Assembly (NCBI RefSeq): GCF_031846265.1
Contig: NZ_JAVRIA010000001.1
Location: 62,001 to 126,000 of the forward strand
Direction: 5' to 3'
Source of the DNA: Microcosmobacter mediterraneus
GTDB taxonomy: Bacteria > Bacteroidota > Bacteroidia > Flavobacteriales > Flavobacteriaceae
Length of the DNA: 64,000 nt
Under the pieces are notes generated by a model. That model was given only the letters and a program-made list of their open reading frames with translations, had not been told where the DNA came from and searched no databases. This document shows, piece by piece, positions 35,465-45,565 of this stretch (positions are counted from its first letter, which is position 1; the number at the start of each line of letters is the position of its first letter). The translations under genes and the position numbers were made by a program.

Positions 35465-38400
35465 ATGATTAAAAAACTATTGTTTTTATCTACTTTGTTG
35501 TGTTCAAACCTTATTCAAGGCCAAGCAGACATTGAGCCTACTTTTCAAAATTTCAATGAAATAAAACAAGAAATTTCTGGACAATGGATTTCTTCATTAC
35601 TTCAAGATAAAGATGGCTTCATTTGGGTTGGTTCACAAGATGGATTATATAAATATGACGGAAAAAATTTTAAAGCCTTTCGTTATAATCCTACCAATAA
35701 AAATTCATTACCTGCAAACTGGGTACGCTCAATGCACCAAGATGAAAATGGTGTATTTTGGCTTGGAACTCATGGTGCAGGATTAGTGAAATTTGATGAA
35801 AAAACTTCAAAATTCACTAAAGTTGATATGTCTTCTACAGCAGAAAGTGATAGTCCTGTTTTGATTTTTGATGTTTTCACAACAAAAGCATCTACAATTT
35901 GGGTGGTCAGCGGAAGTGGATTATTTAGAAAGTCTCAAGAAGATTCAGAATTTTTAAAAATTAAAAAAGCAAGTCAAACAACGCGTGTTTATGAGCTAGA
36001 TGATGGAACTGAAATTGTGGTTTTTGAGAACAAACTTTTTTCTTTTAATAAATCAACTGGTAGGCTTGATGAAGTGTTGAACAGTTTTTCAATAGATCAA
36101 CTCATAGTCACAGGTGAAAAATCAATTATGTTTATTTCTGATGGTAAGTTATTTTATTATGATTTTAATAAAAATCCTTCAGAAATTAAAATGCCTAATA
36201 ATGACATTATCACCACAATGTCTAATCTGCAAAATGGCAAATGTATTATCATAGGTGAAAAGAAAAATTACAGTTTTGATTCAGAAGCTAAAACCTTTGA
36301 AATTTACAATTATAACCTACAACAATTTCAACGCATAGGAATTAATAAATTACTTATAGATACCCAAAACCTATTATGGATAGCTACAAGCAGAGGTTTG
36401 TTTAAAGAAAGTTTATTGGGCAAAGTTTTTACAGGTTCAATAGATTATCATGCGAGGAAAATCTTAAAATACTCAGACACCATTTACATAGGTGGCGGAA
36501 AAGGCTTACATAGGATTATTAAGAATTCAAACAGAATCCTAAAGCAAGAAACACTTAATGATACCAGAGTAACTTCACTTTGTAAAACTAAAGATGGTTT
36601 GTGGTTTGGTCATTATTATGGTCGTGTTTTTTTTATTGATAAAAATGATAATATAACCTCTTTTGATTTGAGAAAAAATGGTAATGACGAATCACTTAGA
36701 ATCTATGGTATTGTTGAAGATAAAAATAACAGAATTTGGGTTAGCACATGGAGAGGACTATACATGCTTAGTGCTAGCGGTGAAATTCATAACATCTATC
36801 GTTTAAAATCTAAGCATGATGGTAAAGACGTTAAAATACTAAGGTTGCAGATTGATAGAGATGACAATTTATGGGCAATTACTGTTGGAGATGGATTGTA
36901 CAGAATTCCTAATGTCTCTAATATAGATGATGCAAAAGATGTATTCAATTATAAACATTATGCGCATAACAATACAACTAAAAATTCTATAAATTCTGAT
37001 GTTGTTATGGAGATTCATCTCAATCAAAAAGGTGAAATTTGGATTGGTTCAGATTTTGGAATCAACGTTTATAACAGAGAAAAAGATAACTTCTTACCAC
37101 TTATTGTCAATGGAAGTTTTTTTGATAAAAAAGTAATGGCAATAGAAACTGATGCTAATAATTTAATGTGGATTAGTACTATAACAGATGGTATTTATAT
37201 ATACGATAAAGCAAATAATAGATTGCTTAATCTTAGGGAAGAAGATGGTTTAATTTCTAATGCATGTTTATACTCATCAAGTACTAGAGATAACAATATA
37301 CTCTATTTCGGAACAGATAAAGGTGTGCAGATTATTGACGCATCACGTTTTTCGTATCCAGAAGTTTTAAGCTTCCCAAAATTTACATCATTACAAATTA
37401 TGGGAGAAAATTCTGAAGAAATTTTAGATTTTTCCAAAAAAAATCAACCAATTACTATTAATCATAATCAACCTAATTTTTCGGTAAGCTTTGCGATAAC
37501 AGATTATCGTTTTCCTGATAAAATAAAATATTATTATAAACTAGATAATCATACTACGTGGACAAAATCTGACGACAACACTATTAATTTTAATAGCCTT
37601 AATTATGGGAATCATACGCTTTCAGTAAAAGCGGCATACCAAGCTAATGATAATGTGCCGATCACATCATTAGCATTAAAAATTAATCCACCCTGGCATC
37701 AATCCATCTTTGCATATATACTCATTTTTTTAGTACTGGCTTCGATCTTGTTCTATTTCTTTCAATTACGATACAGGCAAAAAGTAGCAACCACTAAGCT
37801 GAGAGCTATTGAAGAATTAGATGCAATAAAATCTAATTTATTCACCAATATTTCTCACGAACTAAGAACACCACTAACTTTAATTTCAGGGCCAATTGAG
37901 CATCAATTAACCAAAGAGCACATTAAACCAGAAGATAAAGAAGAACTACATTTAGTGAAGCAAAATGCAGATCGTCTTTTAGATCTGGTCAATCAACTTA
38001 TGGATCTAGCTTTGATTGATTCTGGCCAATTAAAGTTAAACATTACTGAGGCTAATCTAAGCCTGCTTTTAAAACAATCGGTTGATGTGTTTCAATATCA
38101 AGCAGAAAAGAAATCACTCAAGATAGCATCGAGTATTAATCAGCTAGAATCTGTTTGGTTTGATAGTGATAGCGTAGAAAAAATTGTTTTTAATTTACTC
38201 TCTAACGCCATTAAATATGCCACACCAAATTCTACTATTTTATTTCAAGCGAGTCAACAAAATCAATCTTTTGTGCTATCAGTAGTAAATAAAACATATA
38301 AAAACGATAAAGATTTAACGGTTCTTTTTGATAGGTTTTATCAGCAAGATGCTTCAGCGCAAGGTGTTGGTGTTGGTTTAGCATTGGTAAAAGAGCTGGT

Positions 38401-39316
38401 GCAACTTAATAATGGAACCATATTAGCAAATAAGCTTGAGGATAATAAGATTCAGTTCACTGTAACCTTACCAATAACAGCAGCTGCTTTTTCTGCATCT
38501 GAGGTGATTCAAAAAGAGATTAAGACAGCGATTGCAGAAGAAAATACAGTTGAAACTACCAATGATGTTACCGTTATACTAGTTGTTGAAGATGATCATG
38601 ATATTAGAAAGTTTGTAACTAAAACCTTTCAAAATCATTATAAAGTAATTGAGGCTAGTAATGGAGAAGAAGGCGTAAACCTAGCGTTGCAACACATTCC
38701 AGATTTAATCATTAGCGATGTCATGATGCCAATAAAAGATGGTGTTAGTCTATGTGAAGATTTAAAAACAAATCAGTTAACCAGTCATATACCTATTGTA
38801 TTATTAACTGCAAAAGTAGGAGGAGACAACGAGATTAAAGGCTTAGAAATAGGAGCTGATGCCTACATCACCAAACCATTTAGTGTTGATCTACTCAAAA
38901 CAAGAGTAAAAGCGTTGCTTGAGATTAGAAAACAACTGCAAGCATATTACAGTAATGGTTTTGCCCTAACTCCTAATGTTAAAATCACGACCACTGAAAC
39001 AGATTTTTTAAAGCGTCTAAAGGAAATTCTTGAAATCAATCTCACAAGTTCAGAGTTTACTAGCGAACGTTTTGCTGAAGAAATGCTCATGAGCCGAACG
39101 CAATTACACAGAAAATTAAAAGCTATTGTTAACATGACGGCTTCAGAATTTTTGCGCCTAGAGCGTCTAAAATTAGCTGTTCAGTTTTTAAAAGAATCTG
39201 ACAAAACAGTTACCGAAATTGCTTATCAAGTTGGCTTTAATTCACCTTCCTATTTTAGCCGATGTTTTAGAGAAACCTACGGCACATCGCCAAACGAATA
39301 TCTTGCAAAAGCGTAA
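35465..39316 (+). CDS. HTCS-2: propeller sensor / histidine kinase / receiver / AraC regulator
   Basis: The 1,283-residue product has a signal peptide and a periplasmic sensor made of two-component-regulator propeller repeats (SLLQDKDGFIWVGSQDGLYKY, DENGVFWLGTHGAGL, DNNLWAITVGDGLYRI). A Y_Y_Y domain (residues 655-745) and a membrane helix at about 749-770 follow. Cytoplasmic parts are HisKA with His798 (NISHELRTPLTLI), ATPase (NLLSNAIKYA, GVGVGLALVKELV), receiver with Asp1085 (IISDVMMP) and AraC domain (MSRTQLHRKLKAIVN). This is the full Bacteroidota HTCS layout. Such proteins usually sense a glycan or breakdown product in the periplasm. It sits between operon D and operator-promoter E and seems to have its own promoter. 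Confidence 0.95.
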   Translation: MIKKLLFLSTLLCSNLIQGQADIEPTFQNFNEIKQEISGQWISSLLQDKDGFIWVGSQDGLYKYDGKNFKAFRYNPTNKNSLPANWVRSMHQDENGVFWLGTHGAGLVKFDEKTSKFTKVDMSSTAESDSPVLIFDVFTTKASTIWVVSGSGLFRKSQEDSEFLKIKKASQTTRVYELDDGTEIVVFENKLFSFNKSTGRLDEVLNSFSIDQLIVTGEKSIMFISDGKLFYYDFNKNPSEIKMPNNDIITTMSNLQNGKCIIIGEKKNYSFDSEAKTFEIYNYNLQQFQRIGINKLLIDTQNLLWIATSRGLFKESLLGKVFTGSIDYHARKILKYSDTIYIGGGKGLHRIIKNSNRILKQETLNDTRVTSLCKTKDGLWFGHYYGRVFFIDKNDNITSFDLRKNGNDESLRIYGIVEDKNNRIWVSTWRGLYMLSASGEIHNIYRLKSKHDGKDVKILRLQIDRDDNLWAITVGDGLYRIPNVSNIDDAKDVFNYKHYAHNNTTKNSINSDVVMEIHLNQKGEIWIGSDFGINVYNREKDNFLPLIVNGSFFDKKVMAIETDANNLMWISTITDGIYIYDKANNRLLNLREEDGLISNACLYSSSTRDNNILYFGTDKGVQIIDASRFSYPEVLSFPKFTSLQIMGENSEEILDFSKKNQPITINHNQPNFSVSFAITDYRFPDKIKYYYKLDNHTTWTKSDDNTINFNSLNYGNHTLSVKAAYQANDNVPITSLALKINPPWHQSIFAYILIFLVLASILFYFFQLRYRQKVATTKLRAIEELDAIKSNLFTNISHELRTPLTLISGPIEHQLTKEHIKPEDKEELHLVKQNADRLLDLVNQLMDLALIDSGQLKLNITEANLSLLLKQSVDVFQYQAEKKSLKIASSINQLESVWFDSDSVEKIVFNLLSNAIKYATPNSTILFQASQQNQSFVLSVVNKTYKNDKDLTVLFDRFYQQDASAQGVGVGLALVKELVQLNNGTILANKLEDNKIQFTVTLPITAAAFSASEVIQKEIKTAIAEENTVETTNDVTVILVVEDDHDIRKFVTKTFQNHYKVIEASNGEEGVNLALQHIPDLIISDVMMPIKDGVSLCEDLKTNQLTSHIPIVLLTAKVGGDNEIKGLEIGADAYITKPFSVDLLKTRVKALLEIRKQLQAYYSNGFALTPNVKITTTETDFLKRLKEILEINLTSSEFTSERFAEEMLMSRTQLHRKLKAIVNMTASEFLRLERLKLAVQFLKESDKTVTEIAYQVGFNSPSYFSRCFRETYGTSPNEYLAKA

Positions 39317-39350
39317 GTAAACCCTTCCATATTCTTCATTTCAGAAATTT

Positions 39351-39416
39351 TGACACATATTTTCATGACTCTGGAACATATTTAATAGTCACCAATATCT
39401 TGCTTAAATACATTTG
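39351..39416 (+). promoter_or_regulatory. operator-promoter E (21-bp direct repeat plus -7 box)
   Basis: Half-sites TGACACATAT (39351-39360) and TGGAACATAT (39372-39381) are 21 bp apart, and after exactly 27 bases the perfect -7 box TACATTTG lies at 39409-39416. The mini-protein ATG follows at 39444. The site lies 35 bases downstream of the HTCS-2 stop codon. Confidence 0.78.
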
Positions 39417-39443
39417 TATTAGTTAAAAACACGTTGTGCGACA

Positions 39444-39584
39444 ATGATAAAAAGTGCTAAAAAAAACACTGAGGATACAACCTCTAAAATATATATAAGC
39501 ATAGATCACCTTAAAGAAGGATTCTATCAACTCAACGTATTAAAAGACAATAAAGTGATAAAGAAATTAAGTTTTAAAAAGTAA
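39444..39584 (+). CDS. mini-protein 2 (sorting-domain-like, no signal peptide)
   Basis: A 46-codon frame from ATG 39444 to TAA 39584, five bases before the fibre gene. After a polar, lysine-rich start it reads KIYISIDHLKEGFYQLNV and ends KKLSFKK. It matches mini-proteins 1 and 3 in every conserved position (Y-I, H-L, G-x-Y-x-L, terminal F-x-K-K, where mini-protein 1 reads F-V-K-K). Same place in the operon: directly behind the operator-promoter and in front of a fibre gene with the shared N-module. The small size explains why it is easily missed. Predicted to be cytoplasmic; function unknown. Confidence 0.72.
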   Translation: MIKSAKKNTEDTTSKIYISIDHLKEGFYQLNVLKDNKVIKKLSFKK

Positions 39585-39589
39585 ATATT

Positions 39590-41455
39590 ATGAAGATTAA
39601 ATTAACCCTTTTAACGCTATTTATACCTATAATGATTATAGCTCAAGTAGGTATTAACTATTCTGCCTTAGTCAAGGATACAAATGGTAATGTACTTAAT
39701 AACACCAATATTATTGTACAATTTACTGTTGAAATTAGTGGTATTGCACAATATCAAGAAATACATAATACAACAACAGATGCTAATGGTATTATAAACT
39801 TAACTATAGGTTTTGGATCTGCTACTTTAGGAACTTATAGCGCAATTGATTGGGGTTTTGGGTTGGTTGACCTGAATGTTCAAATTGATTCAGGAAATGG
39901 ATTTGAAGACCTTGGCACAACACTCTTTAAAGAGGTACCTTATGCTATTAAAGCTTCTAGAGCAACTGTTGCACAATCTGTTGAAAACATTGAAGGTTTA
40001 GAATATGCTTTAGAAAACGGGAATTTGGGTTGGAGATTGGCCGCAAAAGATCCTGATACTGCTGGAGACATTGGTGATAATGCTATTGATCTTTCATTTG
40101 CCACATTTGATAATACAACCTTAGGAGCAACAGGTAATTCTGCTATAGCATTAGGGGTAAATAGCGAAGCATCTGGATACTCATCCTTTGCCATGGGAGA
40201 AATAGCAACTGCCAGTGGAGAACAAGCCTTTTCCTTTGGTGATCAAAGTAGAGCAACGGGTGATTTTTCGGTTTCAATGGGCTTTAATAATGGAGGCTTT
40301 GGAGATTATACAGCTGCGTTTGGGCGTAGCAATTTGGTCTATGGAGATTACTCATTTTCCGCTGGTTCTAGCAACCAAATATCTAGTTCAAGTGAACGAG
40401 CTTTTGCTTTGGGTGAATCTAACTACATTGATGGATCAAGATCAGGAGCTTTTGGTTTTGATAATCGAGTTTTAGCATCTTCAGCTTATGCTTTTGGGAA
40501 TGACAACTTAGTAGAATATTCTTATTCAGCTGCTTTTGGGCAAGAGCATACAATTTCAGGCTTTAATTCTTATGCTTTTGGTTATAATAATATTGTAGAT
40601 AGATCAAGTTCTACTGCTTTTGGTTCTAGTTGTGAACTGTTAGGAAGATCGTCATACGCTTTCGGAGATAATTTAACGACTTATTCAGAAAATGAGATTG
40701 TTGTAGGGCAATATAATACATCATATAGCCCAGTTTCGGGCACTACAACATGGTCAAACTCAAATAGGTTATTCGTAGTTGCTAATGGATATAATGTCTT
40801 TGGATCAATTATTCGAAGAAACGCCTTAACAATTTTAAAAAATGGTAATGTTGGCATTGGTACAGATACACCACAAGCAGATTTGCATGTAGCTGGTGTT
40901 TTTAGAATAGGTACAGAAACTATTGAAGATGGTGGTAATAATAATTTACGTTTTAATGCTAGTTTATTTCCTGATAATGATGATGCAATGGGTTTAGGTA
41001 GTCCTAATTTACGATGGATTGGAGTTTGGGCTACAGATGGTACTATTAATACTTCAGATAGACGTGAAAAGAAAAATATTATTGAATTAGATTATGGTTT
41101 AGATGAAGTCTTACAAATGCAACCTGTAAGCTTTAATTGGAAAAACAGAGACAATAAAGACAAAAAGTTAGGCTTAATAGCACAAGATTTATTAAAACTA
41201 GTTCCAGAAGTTGTAAAAACCCACGACTGGGAAACTGATGAAGCTGGAAATAAAATTAAAACGGAATTAGATAGAATGGGAGTGTACTATTCAGATTTAG
41301 TACCAGTACTCATTAAAGCTTTGCAAGAACAGCAACAACTTATCAATAGCCAAAAAGTAAAAATTAACGATTTATCTGCTAATGTTGATAGCTTAAAAAA
41401 TTTAGAAGCAAGAGTCAAGTATTTAGAATCCCTAATACAAGCCGCTAATAAGTAA
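39590..41455 (+). CDS. secreted tail-fibre-like protein with S74 chaperone domain
   Basis: The product has 621 residues. A signal peptide (LTLLTLFIPIMIIAQ) and the shared N-module (VGINYSALVKDTNGNVLNN) are followed by about 15 head repeats at residues 180-370. These are divergent from the other members: AFSFGDQSRATG, SFSAGSSNQISSSS, AFALGESNYIDG, SYAFGDNLTTYS, with phenylalanine often replacing the usual small residue. Then come NVGIGTDTPQADLHVAG and an S74 domain with S489 in SDRREK and its lysine partner. The coiled-coil end is IKALQEQQQLINSQKVK. It is the only large gene of operon E and is followed by a hairpin terminator. Confidence 0.88.
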   Translation: MKIKLTLLTLFIPIMIIAQVGINYSALVKDTNGNVLNNTNIIVQFTVEISGIAQYQEIHNTTTDANGIINLTIGFGSATLGTYSAIDWGFGLVDLNVQIDSGNGFEDLGTTLFKEVPYAIKASRATVAQSVENIEGLEYALENGNLGWRLAAKDPDTAGDIGDNAIDLSFATFDNTTLGATGNSAIALGVNSEASGYSSFAMGEIATASGEQAFSFGDQSRATGDFSVSMGFNNGGFGDYTAAFGRSNLVYGDYSFSAGSSNQISSSSERAFALGESNYIDGSRSGAFGFDNRVLASSAYAFGNDNLVEYSYSAAFGQEHTISGFNSYAFGYNNIVDRSSSTAFGSSCELLGRSSYAFGDNLTTYSENEIVVGQYNTSYSPVSGTTTWSNSNRLFVVANGYNVFGSIIRRNALTILKNGNVGIGTDTPQADLHVAGVFRIGTETIEDGGNNNLRFNASLFPDNDDAMGLGSPNLRWIGVWATDGTINTSDRREKKNIIELDYGLDEVLQMQPVSFNWKNRDNKDKKLGLIAQDLLKLVPEVVKTHDWETDEAGNKIKTELDRMGVYYSDLVPVLIKALQEQQQLINSQKVKINDLSANVDSLKNLEARVKYLESLIQAANK

Positions 41456-41479
41456 TCCCTAAAATGTAGTTAATGGCGT

Positions 41480-41515
41480 GAGGAATAACAACAATTAGCG
41501 TTGGCGTTATTCCTC
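41480..41515 (+). terminator. 10-bp perfect hairpin after operon E
   Basis: GAGGAATAAC (41480-41489) pairs with GTTATTCCTC (41506-41515). The right half TTGGCGTTaTTCCTC resembles the terminator at 49845-49886, which ends another fibre operon, so the two probably share descent. The T run is weak (TTATAAA). Confidence 0.65.
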
Positions 41516-41576
41516 TTATAAATGAGTAGTTAATCTCTTTTTTGATTTATACCTAAGCATTCAATAACTTTACTCA

Positions 41577-44500
41577 ATGTATAAGCATCTTGTAAAGTTA
41601 TGTTTTGTTTTACTATTTGCATGTTTTGAATTTGTAATTGCACAAAATCAAAAGCAGTATGCTTTCCGTAACCTAACCGTTAATGATGGTCTTTCACAAA
41701 ATAGTGTAGTAAGTATTGCTCAGGACTCTGTTGGGTATATTTGGTTTGCTACTCAAGATGGATTGAATAAATATCAAGGTCATTCGTTTGAGTATTTCAA
41801 TAAACAATTTCAAGACATTACAAGAGCAACCTATGCACAGTTAGGTCAAGTATATAGTGATAATTATGGCGATTTATGGTCCTATGCTTCAAAAGAAATA
41901 ATAGAGCGTTATGACTATAATGCAGATGCTTTTGATAGTTTAGCTTCAATTAAAAATGGAACAGTTTTCTTCAGGAAAAATGAAAGGGAACTTTGGATGG
42001 GAACTTTGGATAACGGAATCTTTAGTATTGATTTAAGTACAAAGCAAACAAGGAAAGTCCATCAAGATAGTTTTAATGAACTGAGTGTTTTTGACATTCA
42101 GTATATCGATGATTCAATATTTGTTGGTACTTCTGACGGATTATTTAAAATAGAAAGTAATGATATTATTCATCATTTCAGCAATACAACCAGCTATAAT
42201 ATTAGTAGTATAGCTCAACAAGGTGTAGACCTTGTGTTAGGTACTTTTCAAAATGGGATTAAGATTTTTGATATTCAAAAAAACGAATATAAAGGAAGTT
42301 TTAGTGATCTACCATCAAACCTAAATATTCAGGATGTTTTTATGGATTCTAAAAATCGTCTATGGATAGCAACTTATGGTAGTGGTCTTTATTTAATTCA
42401 AGAAAATAGTGAGGTGCTACATTTCAAAGCAAATAAAGAAGATCCTTATGCATTACATTACAATGATATTTTAAAGATATATGAAGATAATACTGGAAAC
42501 ATTTGGTTTGGATCTGATGGTGCAGGATTGAGTTATTATGACGAGCACTTAGTAAAATTCAATGTATTAACCAGTAAACAAGTTCCTGAAGATATTCATG
42601 TAGATGTCACGAGAGCAATAACAGTCGATTCTCTAGATCAAGTGTGGCTTGGTACTTCAGGAAAAGGACTTTCTCGATTGGATTTAGATAGCAGAAACTA
42701 TAAAACCTTTACACCATCCAACTCAAATTTGGCAAGTAATCGTATTATGAGTTTACTATATGATCAAGGTGCTATCTGGATTGGTCATCAAACAGAAGGC
42801 TTACAGATGTTAACAAATAACAACAAATTTCAGTCGTTTCCAGAACTGAAGGATTTAGGAATTTGGAAAATTTATAAAGATGACAGAGGTTTAATTTGGT
42901 TATGCACGCGTACTTCAGGATTGCTTCAGATCAATAAAAGAGGTGCAATCATAAATCAATTTAACACCAATAATTCTGGGCTTACTACAAATAATATTAG
43001 AACTGTTGAACAAGGAGATAAGAACAGCTTATGGATTGGTACAGAAGAAAACGGACTGTTTAAACTTGATAAGCAAAATTCTGAAATTGAAAAAATCACT
43101 CCTGTCAATGACAAAATAAAATCACTTAGATATTACAAGAACGACTTGTGGATAGGTACCAATGGTAACGGAATTAAGAAACTAGATGTACAATCACTAG
43201 TAGTGACTAGTTATGATGGCGATTATAGATTACCCAATAATGTTGTTTATGGTTTACTTCCTGATGACAATGGTAATTTTTGGGTAAGTACAAATAAAGG
43301 GGTTTCAAGATTTTCACCAGAACATCCAAGAAAGCAGTATGTGGAAGATTATACGCTTATAAATGGTTTGCAAGCCTATGAGTTTAATACTGGTGCGTAT
43401 TACAAAGCACCTAACGGAACGTTATATTTTGGAGGAATTGAAGGAATAAACTGGTTCAACCCTTCAACAATAACCTACAATGAAGTAGCTCCCAAAACGG
43501 TGATTTCAAAATTTGAAGTATTCAATCAAGAATACAATATGAGTAGTTATCGCGAATTTGAACATACTGACAATACAGTGACATTTACCTTTGCTGGACT
43601 ACATTTTTCGCATCCTGAAAAGAATTTTTATCGCTATCAATTAGAGGGTCTCAATGACAATTGGACTTCTCCTGAATATAATAATGTTGCGCGATATACT
43701 AGTTTGCCTCCAAATGAGTATACATTTAAAGTATTGTCTAGTAATTATGAAGGTATTTGGAATAAAGTACCTGCTACATACAGTTTTACTATTTTAAAAC
43801 CTTGGTACAAAACTAATATAGCATATAGTATTTACCTGTTACTTTTTCTGTTAGCACTATATACGATTTATAGCTATTTTAAATTTAAATGGAAATTAGA
43901 AACCGATTTACAATTAGAGCACGCAGAAACAGAACGCTTAAAGCAATTAGATGAGTTTAAAAAGAAGCTTTACACCAATATTTCTCATGAATTTAGAACA
44001 CCACTAACGCTTATTTCTGGACCTATAGATAAGCAATTGGCAAATGCAGATTTAAATGTAACTGAGCGTGATGCCTTAGAATTAGTCAAACAAAATGCCA
44101 ATCGTTTATTAGGTCTAGTAAATCAAATGATGGATTTATCATTGCTAGATGCAGGACAGCTCAAACTGAAAGTAATTCAAGGTAATTTGGGTATTATCTT
44201 AAAGCAACTAGTGGCTGCTTTTCAGTTTAAGTCTGAAGAGAGAAATATAAAAATCATATCATCCATCGATCCATTAAAAAATTGTTGGTTTGATCAGGAT
44301 ATTATGGAGAAAATAAATTCAAACCTATTGACCAATGCCATAAAATATGCACCTGAAAATTCTGAGATTATCTATAATGTGAAGCAACAAGAGACTCAAG
44401 TTGTGATTTCTGTTATTAATCAAAATAATGAGATAAAAGCTGATAAATTAGGAAAACTGTTTGAACGATTTTATCAAAAAAATGAAGCATCAGATGGTAT

Positions 44501-45452
44501 TGGTGTAGGTTTAGCCTTAGTAAAGGATTTGGTAACCCTTTCTAAAGGAACCATTTTAGCCAATACACTTGATGAAAATAAAATTCAGTTTAACGTAACT
44601 CTTCCATTACATCAAGAGGCTTTTGAAGCTTTTGAAAAAGTATCAAAGCATGTGTCTAAAATAGATGAAAATTTTAAAGGAAAGGTAACTAATACGAAAG
44701 AGGAGCCTACCATCTTAGTGGTTGATGATGAAGATGATATTCTAGAATTTGTAAGCTCATTATTTAAAGATACCTATCAAGTCTTTGCTCTTAACGATTC
44801 TCAAAAGGCTATGGAGATTGCTAAACAATCACTTCCAGATTTAATCATTAGCGACATTATGATGCCAGAAATTAGTGGCTTAGAACTCTGTAATCAGTTA
44901 AAAAAAGATCCTCTAACCAGTCATATTCCAATAATTTTATTAACGGCAAAAGTTACAAAAGACCAGCAAAGAGACGGCTTAGAAACTGGAGCTGATGCTT
45001 ATGTAACAAAGCCTTTTGATACCGAGACTTTAAAAATTAGAGTTGCTAAACTCATTGAAAATAGAGAGCGCTTAAAACAACGTTTCAATGAGCAACCTAT
45101 ACTCACAAAAGCACTTGAAGTTACTACTGTAGAAGCCGAGTTTATGAAACGACTCAAAGAAGTACTTAATGAGTATTTAACCAATCCTGAATTCACATCA
45201 GATGCTTTTAGCAAATATATGCTTATGAGCAGAACGCAACTTCACAGAAAATTAAAAGCTGTTGTTGGTATGACCACATCAGAGTTTATTCGTTCACAAC
45301 GTCTACTCTTGGCAAAAGATCTTTTAAAGAAACAGAAAGTAAACTCTTCTGAGGTAGCTTATCTGGTTGGTTTTAATTCCCCAAGTTATTTTATTAAGTG
45401 TTTTAAAGAGACTTATAACCAGACACCTTCTCAATTCCAATCTTCTAATTAA
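41577..45452 (+). CDS. HTCS-3: propeller sensor / histidine kinase / receiver / AraC regulator
   Basis: The 1,291-residue protein has a signal peptide (LCFVLLFACFEFVIAQ), a propeller sensor (SIAQDSVGYIWFATQDGLNKY, DSKNRLWIATYGSGLYLI, DNTGNIWFGSDGAGLSYY and more), a Y_Y_Y domain around 665-745 and a membrane helix at about 748-768. HisKA has acceptor His804 (NISHEFRTPLTLI), the ATPase has NLLTNAIKYA and GIGVGLALVKDLV, the receiver has Asp1093 (IISDIMMPEISG), and an AraC domain ends the protein (MSRTQLHRKLKAVVG). Its AraC domain is closer to those of HTCS-1 and -2 than to typical AraC proteins. It lies directly upstream of operator-promoter F, repeating the HTCS-operator-fibre order. Confidence 0.95.
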   Translation: MYKHLVKLCFVLLFACFEFVIAQNQKQYAFRNLTVNDGLSQNSVVSIAQDSVGYIWFATQDGLNKYQGHSFEYFNKQFQDITRATYAQLGQVYSDNYGDLWSYASKEIIERYDYNADAFDSLASIKNGTVFFRKNERELWMGTLDNGIFSIDLSTKQTRKVHQDSFNELSVFDIQYIDDSIFVGTSDGLFKIESNDIIHHFSNTTSYNISSIAQQGVDLVLGTFQNGIKIFDIQKNEYKGSFSDLPSNLNIQDVFMDSKNRLWIATYGSGLYLIQENSEVLHFKANKEDPYALHYNDILKIYEDNTGNIWFGSDGAGLSYYDEHLVKFNVLTSKQVPEDIHVDVTRAITVDSLDQVWLGTSGKGLSRLDLDSRNYKTFTPSNSNLASNRIMSLLYDQGAIWIGHQTEGLQMLTNNNKFQSFPELKDLGIWKIYKDDRGLIWLCTRTSGLLQINKRGAIINQFNTNNSGLTTNNIRTVEQGDKNSLWIGTEENGLFKLDKQNSEIEKITPVNDKIKSLRYYKNDLWIGTNGNGIKKLDVQSLVVTSYDGDYRLPNNVVYGLLPDDNGNFWVSTNKGVSRFSPEHPRKQYVEDYTLINGLQAYEFNTGAYYKAPNGTLYFGGIEGINWFNPSTITYNEVAPKTVISKFEVFNQEYNMSSYREFEHTDNTVTFTFAGLHFSHPEKNFYRYQLEGLNDNWTSPEYNNVARYTSLPPNEYTFKVLSSNYEGIWNKVPATYSFTILKPWYKTNIAYSIYLLLFLLALYTIYSYFKFKWKLETDLQLEHAETERLKQLDEFKKKLYTNISHEFRTPLTLISGPIDKQLANADLNVTERDALELVKQNANRLLGLVNQMMDLSLLDAGQLKLKVIQGNLGIILKQLVAAFQFKSEERNIKIISSIDPLKNCWFDQDIMEKINSNLLTNAIKYAPENSEIIYNVKQQETQVVISVINQNNEIKADKLGKLFERFYQKNEASDGIGVGLALVKDLVTLSKGTILANTLDENKIQFNVTLPLHQEAFEAFEKVSKHVSKIDENFKGKVTNTKEEPTILVVDDEDDILEFVSSLFKDTYQVFALNDSQKAMEIAKQSLPDLIISDIMMPEISGLELCNQLKKDPLTSHIPIILLTAKVTKDQQRDGLETGADAYVTKPFDTETLKIRVAKLIENRERLKQRFNEQPILTKALEVTTVEAEFMKRLKEVLNEYLTNPEFTSDAFSKYMLMSRTQLHRKLKAVVGMTTSEFIRSQRLLLAKDLLKKQKVNSSEVAYLVGFNSPSYFIKCFKETYNQTPSQFQSSN

Positions 45453-45478
45453 CTAAAAATCAGTTGTTAATTACTAGT

Positions 45479-45544
45479 TGTAACATATGTTTTACCAATT
45501 GAAACATATGTAGTATAACTAAATCTACAACTAAAATAGTTTTG
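45479..45544 (+). promoter_or_regulatory. operator-promoter F (21-bp direct repeat plus -7 box)
   Basis: Half-sites TGTAACATAT (45479-45488) and TGAAACATAT (45500-45509) are 21 bp apart; after exactly 27 bases comes the perfect -7 box TAGTTTTG (45537-45544). The mini-protein ATG is at 45566. It is the clearest of the five sites and lies 26 bases after the HTCS-3 stop. Confidence 0.8.
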
Positions 45545-45565
45545 TAGAGGCAAGATCATAATTAC

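Noticed and set aside
45453..45480. Terminator between HTCS-3 and operator F
   Set aside because: A 7-bp inverted repeat AATTAAC/GTTAATT exists but has no T run and is AT-rich; read-through into operon F cannot be excluded.
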